16,849 nt of DNA from Roseovarius sp. (GTDB lineage Bacteria; Pseudomonadota; Alphaproteobacteria; Rhodobacterales; Rhodobacteraceae): positions 1 to 16,849 of the forward strand of contig JALQUE010000071.1 of the NCBI GenBank assembly GCA_023260815.1, in the 5' to 3' direction. Below are positions 7,651 to 14,900 of this stretch, piece by piece. The notes beneath the pieces are model-generated. The model worked only from the letters and a program-made list of their open reading frames with translations, was not told the origin of the DNA and made no database searches. Each line of letters opens with the position of its first letter. Within the stretch, counting starts at the first letter, position 1. The translations under genes and the position numbers were made by a program.

Positions 7651-7660
7651 TCCCTTCCTT
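7651..7660 (-). promoter_or_regulatory. Strong Shine-Dalgarno of the small ORF before pobA
   Basis: On the minus strand this reads AAGGAAGGGA, six bases before the ATG at 7642-7644. It is the only strong ribosome entry signal ahead of pobA. It argues that ribosomes reach pobA at 7537 by termination-reinitiation from the small ORF. Confidence 0.55.
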
Positions 7661-8341
7661 CTCCCCGCCCTTATCCTCGCAAGACACGTCTTGTCCCGCA
7701 GCGGCGTCAACACGCGGGTCTTTGGGCCTTTGCGTCACATGCCCGGGTGATGCCGAATATACTTTTTTCCTGTCACCTCTGGCTACGGATGGCTTGTGAA
7801 AGTCTGGTTTTATGCGATCAGGTCTTTGAATTTTCACGATTACAAAGGTGGGTGGCTACAGATCGGGGTCGCCAATCCACACTTGCAACTTGTATGGCGG
7901 GATTGTCCCGGCATTCATGCGGGCGCTGTCTGTCATCAGGAAATTCTAGAACGCGGCGGTAAATACCATTCGGTACTACTGCTGACGTTTCCGAAGCGCG
8001 GTGTGGCTGTTGCCGTAATCCAATCGGTTGCAAAGTGACCGACGGCATTGCCAGGAGAGAGATCGAAACCCCGTGGGGCGACGATCGCGGATGACGGCAA
8101 GAGGCGATCAACGGGCGTTTCGTCGACTCGGGTGGGCCGAGGCATTTTCCACCCGACAAGGCGAGGAATGCCGCGCCGCAGCATTTTGGGGGCAAAGAGG
8201 CTGCGCAAAAAAGAGGCGTGGAGAATAATCGTGCTTCAAAATTAATCTAAATGACGTGTGGGGCGCAGTGGGTCCAAGGACAATCCGTGACGCCCATCCG
8301 TTTGGGGCTGTTAGGTTGCGCTGTCCGATCTTGGACACGAA
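7661..8341. other. Long intergenic region between pobA and urtA with no convincing gene
   Basis: About 680 bases separate the divergent pobA and urt units. Open frames here are short, mutually overlapping and unlike known proteins. The longest plausible one is a GTG-started 80-codon plus-strand frame at 7796-8038, with no good ribosome binding site. Promoters for both directions must lie in or near this stretch; an AT-rich patch at about 8229-8253 (TTCAAAATTAATCTAAAT at 8235-8252) is the best candidate promoter area for the urt operon. A pobR-type regulator would be expected beside pobA in many bacteria but none is found. It could be a decayed gene or a long regulatory region. Confidence 0.5.
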
Positions 8342-8409
8342 CACCGACCAGCGGCCCCGGTCCGGGCAGACTAGAAACCGCTGGACGGTGGCAACATGGA
8401 AATGCTGCC
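8342..8409 (+). promoter_or_regulatory. Two adjacent hairpins in the urtA leader, candidate structured RNA element
   Basis: Arm 8342-8354 (CACCG, A, CCAGCGG) pairs with 8378-8390 (CCGCTGG, A, CGGTG): twelve base pairs with one A-A mismatch around a 23-base GC-rich loop. Immediately after, 8390-8397 (GGCAACAT) pairs with 8402-8409 (ATGCTGCC) with one A-C mismatch and closes on GGAA, a GNRA tetraloop. The two stems can stack end to end, with G8390 shared. The element lies 84-151 bases before the urtA start, where a riboswitch or protein-binding leader would sit. I could not match it to the guanidine (ykkC), cobalamin, TPP or glycine consensus. It could alternatively be a DNA operator. Confidence 0.4.
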
Positions 8410-8492
8410 GCGCGATTTTAGCAGGGGGGGCGGTGAATGGAAACCCGATCCCCGGCGCACGCGCAGCCCTGACACTGGGAGTTCAGAGCATA

Positions 8493-9776
8493 ATGAATAC
8501 CAAGACATTGCTGGCCGGCCTGGCCACGACGACCGCACTATTTTCCGCACCTGCGCTGGCGCAGGATTGCCCCGTAAAAGTAGGTGTGCTGCATTCTTTG
8601 TCCGGCACGATGGCGATCTCGGAAACCACCCTGAAAGATACGGTTCTGATGCTGGTCGAGCAACAAAATGCCAAAGGCGGCGTTCTGGGCTGCGAGATCG
8701 AGGCGGTCGTGGTTGACCCCGCGTCGGACTGGCCGTTGTTTGCCGAAAAAACCCGTGAACTGCTGACCGTGAACGAGGTCGATGTGATCTTCGGCTCATG
8801 GACGAGCGTAAGCCGTAAATCGGCGCTTCCGGTTCTGGAAGAACTGAACGGGTTGATGTTCTATCCGGTGCAGTACGAGGGCGAGGAATCGTCGAAGAAC
8901 GTATTCTACACCGGTGCAGCGCCCAATCAGCAGGCGATCCCGGCGGTGGATTATTTCCTTGAAGAGCTTGGTGTCGAAAGCTTCGCATTGCTTGGCACCG
9001 ACTATGTGTATCCCCGCACCACAAACAACATTCTGGAATCCTACCTGAAATCCAAGGGTGTGGCCGAAGAGGATATCTTCGTGAATTATACTCCGTTCGG
9101 GCATTCCGATTGGGCCACGATCGTGTCGGATGTCGTGGCGCTGGGTGCATCGGGCAAGCAGGTTGGCGTGATCTCGACAATCAATGGCGACGCCAATGTG
9201 GGCTTTTACAAGGAATTGGCAGCGCAAAATGTGAGTGCCGCAGACATTCCCGTGGTGGCCTTCTCGGTCGGAGAAGAGGAACTGTCGGGACTCGATACGT
9301 CCAACCTTGTGGGGCATCTTGCGGCGTGGAACTATTTCCAGTCCGCCGATACCCCTGAAAATGCGGCCTTTATCAGCGCATGGCATGACTATATCGGCGA
9401 TACGGCCCGTGTGACCAATGACCCGATGGAGGCGCATTATATCGGCTTCAACATGTGGGTGAATGCCGTTGAGGCCGCTGGCACCACCGATGTCGACGCC
9501 GTGCGCGAGGCGATGTGGGGGCAGGAATTCCCAAACCTCACGGGTGGCATGGCGATCATGAACGCGAACCACCACTTGTCCAAGCCCGTATTGATCGGTG
9601 AGATCCGCGATGACGGACAGTTCGATATCATCAGCCAGACCGAAGAGGTGCCCGGCGATGCATGGACCGATCACCTGCCTGACAGCGCCGTTCTGAAAAG
9701 CGATTGGAAGGAGCTGGGCTGCGGGATGTATAACGTTGAAACCAGCACCTGCGTGCAGATGACCTCGAACTACTAA
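8493..9776 (+). CDS. urtA: Urea ABC transporter, substrate-binding protein
   Basis: A 427-residue periplasmic binding protein that captures urea (possibly also short amides) for the UrtBCDE importer. A Sec signal peptide of about 23 residues (MNTKTLLAGL to APALAQ) precedes the mature protein. Characteristic UrtA blocks follow: CPVKVGVLHSLSGTMAISE, DPASDWPLFAEK, FGSWTSVSRKSALPV, FYPVQYEGEESSKNVFYTGA, LLGTDYVYPRTTN and STINGDANVGFYKEL, with DPMEAHYIGFNMW and MNANHHLSKPVLIG near the C-terminus. The ATG at 8493 is chosen because it starts the signal peptide and has GGGAG 11 bases upstream; the frame is open further upstream to 8256 but that would bury the signal. It heads the operon and is followed by a terminator-like hairpin, as usual for binding proteins made in excess. 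Confidence 0.95.
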   Translation: MNTKTLLAGLATTTALFSAPALAQDCPVKVGVLHSLSGTMAISETTLKDTVLMLVEQQNAKGGVLGCEIEAVVVDPASDWPLFAEKTRELLTVNEVDVIFGSWTSVSRKSALPVLEELNGLMFYPVQYEGEESSKNVFYTGAAPNQQAIPAVDYFLEELGVESFALLGTDYVYPRTTNNILESYLKSKGVAEEDIFVNYTPFGHSDWATIVSDVVALGASGKQVGVISTINGDANVGFYKELAAQNVSAADIPVVAFSVGEEELSGLDTSNLVGHLAAWNYFQSADTPENAAFISAWHDYIGDTARVTNDPMEAHYIGFNMWVNAVEAAGTTDVDAVREAMWGQEFPNLTGGMAIMNANHHLSKPVLIGEIRDDGQFDIISQTEEVPGDAWTDHLPDSAVLKSDWKELGCGMYNVETSTCVQMTSNY

Positions 9777-9785
9777 GGTCGCCGT

Positions 9786-9820
9786 GCCGCGCGGGGTGTC
9801 ATGTCCCGCGCGGCCGCTTT
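9786..9820 (+). terminator. Terminator-like hairpin between urtA and urtB
   Basis: GCCGCGCGGG at 9786-9795 pairs perfectly with CCCGCGCGGC at 9805-9814 around a nine-base loop. It is followed after two bases by CTTTATTT, a short T-rich tail. It starts 10 bases after the urtA stop and ends about 33 bases before urtB. The interrupted T tract suggests partial termination or 3'-end protection, which would leave more urtA mRNA than urtBCDE mRNA. Confidence 0.7.
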
Positions 9821-9853
9821 ATTTCACATTTCCCGATCAGGACCGGACGGATC

Positions 9854-11827
9854 ATGCGTTTCACCGCCCTCTTTGCCCGCGTCATTGCGATTGCGATACT
9901 GTTCGCCTGTAGTGTCGTCTGGCGCCCCGGCGACGCCGTTGCGCAAGAAAGCCTGCAATCTGTCCTGCTGCCCCACAAGGCCGAGTTGTCCGATCCCTCG
10001 CGCCGCACCATCGGGCCGGTGATTGCGTCCCTTTTGGCTTCGGATCATCCCGCCATCTCGGATTTCCTGCGCAAATGGGAAGCGCGTGAGGTCTATCAAC
10101 GCCCCGGTGATGGTTTGTTCTTCTATGCCGAGGATACCGGAGAGTCCCTGACCCTAATCGACATCGATACCGGAGAGGCCATGGGCCAGGTCGGCAGCCG
10201 TGAGGTGGACCAGATCAAGCCCAATGCAGGCGTGCGCCGAGAGGTGGCCGCGGCGCTTGTGCCGTTCGAGTTGAACGCGCCCGATCCCGCCCGCCGCGCA
10301 GAGGCGCTCGAGGCGATTGCAAGAAGTGCCGACGCCAGCCAGATCGCCCCCCTCGCGGCCAGCATCGACAGTGAACCCGATGCAGATCTGAAAGCCCGAA
10401 AACACAGGCTTTTGGCGCTTTTGACCGCGCAGTTCGGGGCAGATAAGGCCGATCGTCTGGCGGCCATCGACGCGTTGTCGGGTGATACCAGTATCGAGGC
10501 GCGCAGCGTTCTCAACCAGTTGACGGCACGGCGCGACGCGGTGGCCCAAACCGTGCCCGAAAACGCCAACATCGCCCGCGTGCTTATGGTTGGCAGTGAC
10601 ATCACGCCCCCAGAGGCCCATGACAGGTTGGTGGCAAATGAGCTTGCCCCGCCGCGTCAGACCGCGACGGATTTGCGCGATGTGCTGGCCCAGCATATTG
10701 TGGACGGAAGGGTGGGCGGTGTGCCGCTCCATCGTCTGAACACGGTCGAAAACCGCGCAATCGCGTATGAGGCACTCGAGGCTGCTGGCACCGTTCCGCC
10801 GCGCGCGGCGGAGGACGAGGTGGCCCGCGCTGTCGCCGCGTATGTGTTTTACGAAGAATACCGGGAACCGGACCCCGATATCACCAACGCTGCCGAGGCT
10901 GCATTGACCGCCACGTCGCGTATGCTGGGCATCTACCAGACGCTTGATCTTTTGCTCGATGGCGTGTCGCTTGCGTCGATCTTCTTTCTGGCGGCGATTG
11001 GTCTGGCCATCACCTTTGGCGTGATGGGCGTCATCAACATGGCCCATGGCGAATTCATCATGATGGGTGCCTATACCGGCTATGTCGTGCAGCTTTTCGT
11101 CCCCGATTATACGCTCAGCCTGTTGATTGCGCTGCCTTTGGCCTTTGCGGTGACGTTCGGTGCAGGCGTGACGATGGAGCGTCTGGTCATTCGGCACCTT
11201 TACAAACGCCCACTGGAAACCCTACTGGCCACGTTCGGCATTTCCATCGCTTTGCAGCAATTGGCCAAGAATATCTTCGGCACACAGGCCCGGCCCCTGA
11301 CCGCGCCCGATTGGCTGGGTGGGGCGATCACTTTGAACGATATCGTCGGCATCTCGACCATCCGGGTGGCGATCTTCGTTCTGGCGCTGATCTTTCTGGC
11401 GCTGCTTCTCTATATTCTCAAGCGTACCCGTCTGGGTCTTGAGGTGCGGGCGGTCACACAGAACCCCGGTATGGCTGCGTCGATGGGCATCAATCCGGAC
11501 CGGATCAATATGCTGACCTTTGGGCTTGGCTCGGGGATCGCCGGGATCGCGGGGGTGGCCATTGGGCTTTATGCGCAGGTCACTTCGGAAATGGGCGCCA
11601 ATTATATCGTGCAAAGCTTCATGACCGTGGTTGTGGGCGGTGTGGGCAATGTCTGGGGTACGCTGGCCGGGGCGTCGATGATCGGCTTTCTGCAAAAGGG
11701 GATCGAGTGGTTCAACCCCTCAAACACGCTGGCGGCACAGACATACATGGTGTTGTTCGTCATCTTGTTCATTCAGGTCCGGCCCAAGGGGATTGTCGCC
11801 CTCAAGGGTCGTGCGGCGGGGGATTGA
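9854..11827 (+). CDS. urtB: Urea ABC transporter permease with long N-terminal extension
   Basis: A 657-residue inner-membrane permease of the LivH/UrtB family. Residues 1-30 form a signal peptide ending AVAQ. Residues 31 to about 355 are a hydrophilic, probably periplasmic, Ala-rich helical region, with HEAT-like pairs around 145-225. The permease proper runs from about 362 (YQTLDLLLDGVSLASIFFLAAIGLAITFG). It includes GVINMAHGEFIMMGAYTGY, ETLLATFGISIALQQL, RAVTQNPGMAASMGIN and VVGGVGNVWGTLAGA, ending FIQVRPKGIVALKGR. Ordinary LivH-type permeases have about 300 residues; the extended form is common in proteobacterial urea operons. It would pair with UrtC to form the channel. The start ATG has only a weak GGACGG before it. 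urtC begins three bases after its stop. Confidence 0.94.
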   Translation: MRFTALFARVIAIAILFACSVVWRPGDAVAQESLQSVLLPHKAELSDPSRRTIGPVIASLLASDHPAISDFLRKWEAREVYQRPGDGLFFYAEDTGESLTLIDIDTGEAMGQVGSREVDQIKPNAGVRREVAAALVPFELNAPDPARRAEALEAIARSADASQIAPLAASIDSEPDADLKARKHRLLALLTAQFGADKADRLAAIDALSGDTSIEARSVLNQLTARRDAVAQTVPENANIARVLMVGSDITPPEAHDRLVANELAPPRQTATDLRDVLAQHIVDGRVGGVPLHRLNTVENRAIAYEALEAAGTVPPRAAEDEVARAVAAYVFYEEYREPDPDITNAAEAALTATSRMLGIYQTLDLLLDGVSLASIFFLAAIGLAITFGVMGVINMAHGEFIMMGAYTGYVVQLFVPDYTLSLLIALPLAFAVTFGAGVTMERLVIRHLYKRPLETLLATFGISIALQQLAKNIFGTQARPLTAPDWLGGAITLNDIVGISTIRVAIFVLALIFLALLLYILKRTRLGLEVRAVTQNPGMAASMGINPDRINMLTFGLGSGIAGIAGVAIGLYAQVTSEMGANYIVQSFMTVVVGGVGNVWGTLAGASMIGFLQKGIEWFNPSNTLAAQTYMVLFVILFIQVRPKGIVALKGRAAGD

Positions 11828-11830
11828 TTG

Positions 11831-13027
11831 ATGACCACGCAAGACACCGCACCCGATATCGCGCCGCGTAAAAGCTTTCTGGCGGCGAACCCCTCGGTTC
11901 TTTGGTTTCTGGGTGCGCTTGGCCTGTTCACCTTGTGTGTCAGCGTGCTGGCTGAAGGGTTCGGGCTGCCGGTTCTGTCGACCTCGATGGTGAAAATCCT
12001 TGGCATGACGCTGTGCCTGTGCCTGATCGCGGTGGCGATGGACGTGGTGTGGGGCTATTGCGGTATCCTGAGCCTTGGGCATTTCGCCTTTTTCGGTCTG
12101 GGGGGGTATGCTATCGGGATGTGGCTGATGTATGCCCGTACCGAAGGGATCGTCATCGACTCGTTCGAAAATGCGCCCATTCCGCCGACGCAGACCGAGA
12201 TCACGGATGCCATCGCCACGCAGATATTCGGCGTGGTCGGAAGCAATGACTTACCCGCCCTGTGGGTCTTTGCCCATAGTCTGCCACTGCAATTGGCAAT
12301 GGTTGTATTGGTGCCGGGGCTGCTGGCGTTGGTCTTCGGCTGGCTGGCCTTTCGCAGTCGGGTGACAGGCGTTTACCTGTCGATCCTGACGCAGGCCATG
12401 ACGCTGGCGCTGTCGCTTTATCTTTTTCAGAACGATACCGGTCTGCGTGGCAATAACGGGCTGTCGGGCCTGCAGAACATTCCCGGCTTGCTGGATGTGC
12501 CACAGTCCACCCTGGCGCTGTGGTTCTTCTGGGCATCGGCGCTGGCGCTTGGGCTTGGCTACCTGCTGTTCGCCTGGCTGGTCTCGGGCAAGTTCGGGTC
12601 GGTCATACGTGGCATTCGCGACAACGAGGCGCGCGTGCGGTTTCTGGGCTACCACGTCGAGCATTACAAGCTGCTGATCTTCACCCTGACAGCCATCGTC
12701 TCGGGGTTGGCGGGCGCGCTTTACTATCCGCAGGCCGGGATCATCAACCCTGCCGAGATTGCCCCTATTGCATCGATCTATCTGGCGGTCTGGGTGGCGA
12801 TCGGCGGACGTGGGCGGCTTTATGGCGCGGTGATCGGCGCTGCCGTGGTCAGCCTTGCGTCAAGCTGGTTCACCGGTGGAGGCGCCCCGAATGTCGACCT
12901 TGGGTTTTATGTCATCAACTGGACGGACTGGTGGCTTGTCCTTTTGGGGCTTGGCTTTGTTGCTGTCACGCTGTTCTTCCCGCGCGGCATCGGCGGGCTT
13001 TTTGACTACCTGGTGAGGGCCAAATGA
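11831..13027 (+). CDS. urtC: Urea ABC transporter permease
   Basis: A 398-residue inner-membrane protein of the LivM/UrtC family that partners UrtB. Hydrophobic segments run through most of the chain, starting near residue 20 (VLWFLGALGLFTLCVSVLA). Family blocks include DVVWGYCGILSLGHFAFFGLG, YLSILTQAMTLALSLYLF, FQNDTGLRGNNGLSGLQ, RGIRDNEARVRFLGYHVEHYK, SGLAGALYYPQAGIINPAEI and VWVAIGGRGRLYGAVIGA, ending FFPRGIGGLFDYL. A TTG codon at 11828 directly precedes the ATG at 11831; the ATG is preferred. The gene follows urtB by three bases and its stop overlaps the urtD start in ATGA, so all are co-translated. No defect is seen. Confidence 0.94.
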   Translation: MTTQDTAPDIAPRKSFLAANPSVLWFLGALGLFTLCVSVLAEGFGLPVLSTSMVKILGMTLCLCLIAVAMDVVWGYCGILSLGHFAFFGLGGYAIGMWLMYARTEGIVIDSFENAPIPPTQTEITDAIATQIFGVVGSNDLPALWVFAHSLPLQLAMVVLVPGLLALVFGWLAFRSRVTGVYLSILTQAMTLALSLYLFQNDTGLRGNNGLSGLQNIPGLLDVPQSTLALWFFWASALALGLGYLLFAWLVSGKFGSVIRGIRDNEARVRFLGYHVEHYKLLIFTLTAIVSGLAGALYYPQAGIINPAEIAPIASIYLAVWVAIGGRGRLYGAVIGAAVVSLASSWFTGGGAPNVDLGFYVINWTDWWLVLLGLGFVAVTLFFPRGIGGLFDYLVRAK

Positions 13028-13764
13028 CAACGCTTCTCGAAGTTTCGGGTGTTTCGGTCACGTTCGACGGATTCCGGGCGATCAACAACCTGTCGATTCA
13101 GATCGCCGAGCCCGAGTTGCGGGCTGTGATCGGTCCTAACGGCGCGGGCAAGACCACGTTCATGGATATTGTCACCGGCAAGACGCGCCCCGACGAAGGG
13201 CGCGTGATCTGGGGTGAGAAATCCGTGTCGCTTCTGGGGATGAGCGAAAGCGAGATCGCCCGCGCGGGCATCGGCCGCAAATTTCAGAAGCCAACGGTTT
13301 TCGAAGATCAGACCGTGCGCGAAAATCTTGCTATGGCGCTCAAGAACAAGCGCGGACCATTTGACGTGATGTTTTACCGTCGCACCCGGCACGCGGCCTC
13401 TCGCATTGCCGACATCGCCCAGGAAATCGGCCTGTTGGAGCATTTGCCGCGTCGGGCAGGGGAGTTGAGCCACGGTCAGAAGCAATGGCTGGAAATCGGG
13501 ATGTTGCTGGCGCAGGATCCACGGCTGTTGCTGGTCGATGAGCCAGCGGCCGGCATGACGCCGGCAGAGCGGGAACACACCACCGATCTGCTCAAGCGCG
13601 CCGCCAAAACCCGCGCTGTTGTCGTGATCGAACATGACATGGAATTCGTGCGCCGCCTTGGCTGCAAGGTGACGGTGCTGCACGAGGGGTCTGTTCTGGC
13701 CGAGGGCAGTCTGGATCACGTGACGAAAAACCAGGAGGTGATCGATGTCTATCTGGGGCGGTGA
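13024..13764 (+). CDS. urtD: Urea ABC transporter ATP-binding protein
   Basis: A 246-residue cytoplasmic ATPase of the LivG/UrtD type that drives UrtBC with UrtE. It shows Walker A GPNGAGKTT at 37-45, GIGRKFQKPTVFEDQTVREN (Q-loop, distinctive of UrtD), signature LSHGQKQWLEIGM from 148, Walker B LLLVDEPAAGMTP and the switch His204 in VIEHDM. The LSHGQ variant in place of LSGGQ is a usual UrtD trait, not a defect. The start overlaps the urtC stop by four bases. urtE follows after three bases. Confidence 0.95.
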   Translation: MTTLLEVSGVSVTFDGFRAINNLSIQIAEPELRAVIGPNGAGKTTFMDIVTGKTRPDEGRVIWGEKSVSLLGMSESEIARAGIGRKFQKPTVFEDQTVRENLAMALKNKRGPFDVMFYRRTRHAASRIADIAQEIGLLEHLPRRAGELSHGQKQWLEIGMLLAQDPRLLLVDEPAAGMTPAEREHTTDLLKRAAKTRAVVVIEHDMEFVRRLGCKVTVLHEGSVLAEGSLDHVTKNQEVIDVYLGR

Positions 13765-13767
13765 CTT

Positions 13768-14463
13768 ATGCTGAGCGTTGACGATCTGACCCTGCATTAC
13801 GGGGCTTCGCAAATCCTGCATGGTGTCAGCCTCAAGGCGCGCCCTGGTGCGGTTACGGCGGTGATGGGCACCAATGGCGTTGGCAAGACAAGTCTTCTCA
13901 AGGCGATCGCCGGCCGGCATCCCTATAGCGGGGGGCGCATCTTTCTGGATGGGGTCGAACTGGATCACCTTGGGGCAGCACAAGCGGCGCAAAGCGGGAT
14001 TGCCTATGTGCCGCAGGGCCGCGAGATATTTCCGCTCCTCACCGTGACCGAGAATTTGCAGACCGGCTTTGCCTGCCTGCCGAAATCCCAGCATCGGATC
14101 CCCGATCGAATTTACGATCTGTTCCCGGTGCTGGCGCAGATGAAAGACAGGCGCGGGGGTGATTTGTCGGGTGGACAGCAACAACAGCTTGCCATCGCTC
14201 GGGCCTTGATTGCACAGCCGCGTGTTTTGCTGCTGGATGAACCCACCGAGGGCATCCAGCCCAACATCATCAAACAGATCGGCGAGGTGATCGGCCTTTT
14301 GCGCGACGAGGGAGATATCGCGATCGTGCTGGTCGAACAGTTCTTTGATTTCGCTTATGATCTGGCCGACGAATTGGTTGTGCTGAACCGTGGCGAGGTC
14401 CGTTTGTCGGAACCAGCGGCCACCGTCGAACGGGATCGGCTTCTGCGCGAAGTCTCGATTTAA
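13768..14463 (+). CDS. urtE: Urea ABC transporter ATP-binding protein
   Basis: A 231-residue cytoplasmic ATPase of the LivF/UrtE type, last gene of the urt operon. Motifs: Walker A GTNGVGKTS at 34-42, GIAYVPQGREIFPLLTVTEN, signature LSGGQQQQLAIARAL from 133, and Walker B LLLDEPTEGIQPNII, the last being a UrtE hallmark. The switch position reads VEQFF, with Gln where canonical ATPases have His; this is normal for LivF/UrtE proteins. The ATG at 13768 is three bases after the urtD stop. After the TAA there is no further gene on this strand for 437 bases. Confidence 0.95.
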   Translation: MLSVDDLTLHYGASQILHGVSLKARPGAVTAVMGTNGVGKTSLLKAIAGRHPYSGGRIFLDGVELDHLGAAQAAQSGIAYVPQGREIFPLLTVTENLQTGFACLPKSQHRIPDRIYDLFPVLAQMKDRRGGDLSGGQQQQLAIARALIAQPRVLLLDEPTEGIQPNIIKQIGEVIGLLRDEGDIAIVLVEQFFDFAYDLADELVVLNRGEVRLSEPAATVERDRLLREVSI

Positions 14464-14900
14464 CCACTTTTCGGGTTCCCCTGACATGATTTTGCAAGGG
14501 AGCCGAGCCGTATCGGGATGAAGCGCAGCGGGTCAGATTTCAACGCCGATGGCTTGAAATAAGGCAATTTTAAGGCTGTTGAGAAAAGTGATCCGTGATG
14601 CAGGAAGGCAACTGATCCGAAGCGACCAATTCGACCCGACGACAATAAAATTTCGATATGATCTCTTTGTTTGACGTGTTTGGCGCAAAGGTAGCCGTCC
14701 GAACGCTGGCATTCCAAAACATGCCATGCCTACACTAAAGAATAGTTTATCTTTTTTCCATTTGCATTCCCTTACGGCAATATTTTATCCGAAAGATACC
14801 GGCATTGCGAAATGCAGGCCGGTCGTGGGTTGGGTGCAATCGTGCAAAGCGTTGATTTGTGACCCGACTATGTGTGGTAACAAGTATAAGGTCCTTGTAA
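14464..14900 (+). other. Gap between urtE and the adhesin gene, likely regulatory
   Basis: No convincing gene lies in these 437 bases; small open frames on both strands (such as minus-strand 14460-14717) resemble nothing I know. GGTTCCC at 14474-14480 can pair with GGGAGCC at 14498-14504 (one G-U pair) but has no T tract, so it is at best a weak urtE terminator. From about 14720 the sequence turns AT-rich, fitting a promoter zone. TTGATT at 14852-14857 with TGGTAA 17 bases later is a poor but possible promoter for the adhesin. The repeated GTGCAA at 14835-14840 and 14843-14848 might be an operator. Confidence 0.4.

Noticed and set aside
7796..8038. GTG-started 80-codon plus-strand ORF.
   Set aside because: It lacks a good ribosome binding site and a recognisable family; it is mentioned only as an open possibility in the gene-free stretch.
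8389..8405. Possible sigma-54 promoter (TGGCA ... TGC) for the urt operon.
   Set aside because: The spacing between the GG and GC elements is 12 bases instead of 10.
8256..8492. Upstream in-frame extension of urtA.
   Set aside because: It would place 79 unrelated residues before an obvious Sec signal peptide, and it runs through the hairpin leader.
8342..8492. Guanidine-I (ykkC) or cobalamin riboswitch in the urtA leader.
   Set aside because: The conserved core strings of these classes are not present; only isolated short matches such as CTAG and ACGG occur.
13006..14487. A 493-codon open frame on the minus strand opposite urtD and urtE.
   Set aside because: It is a mirror of two clearly functional ATPase genes in GC-rich DNA; its protein is His/Gln/Arg-rich and resembles no family.
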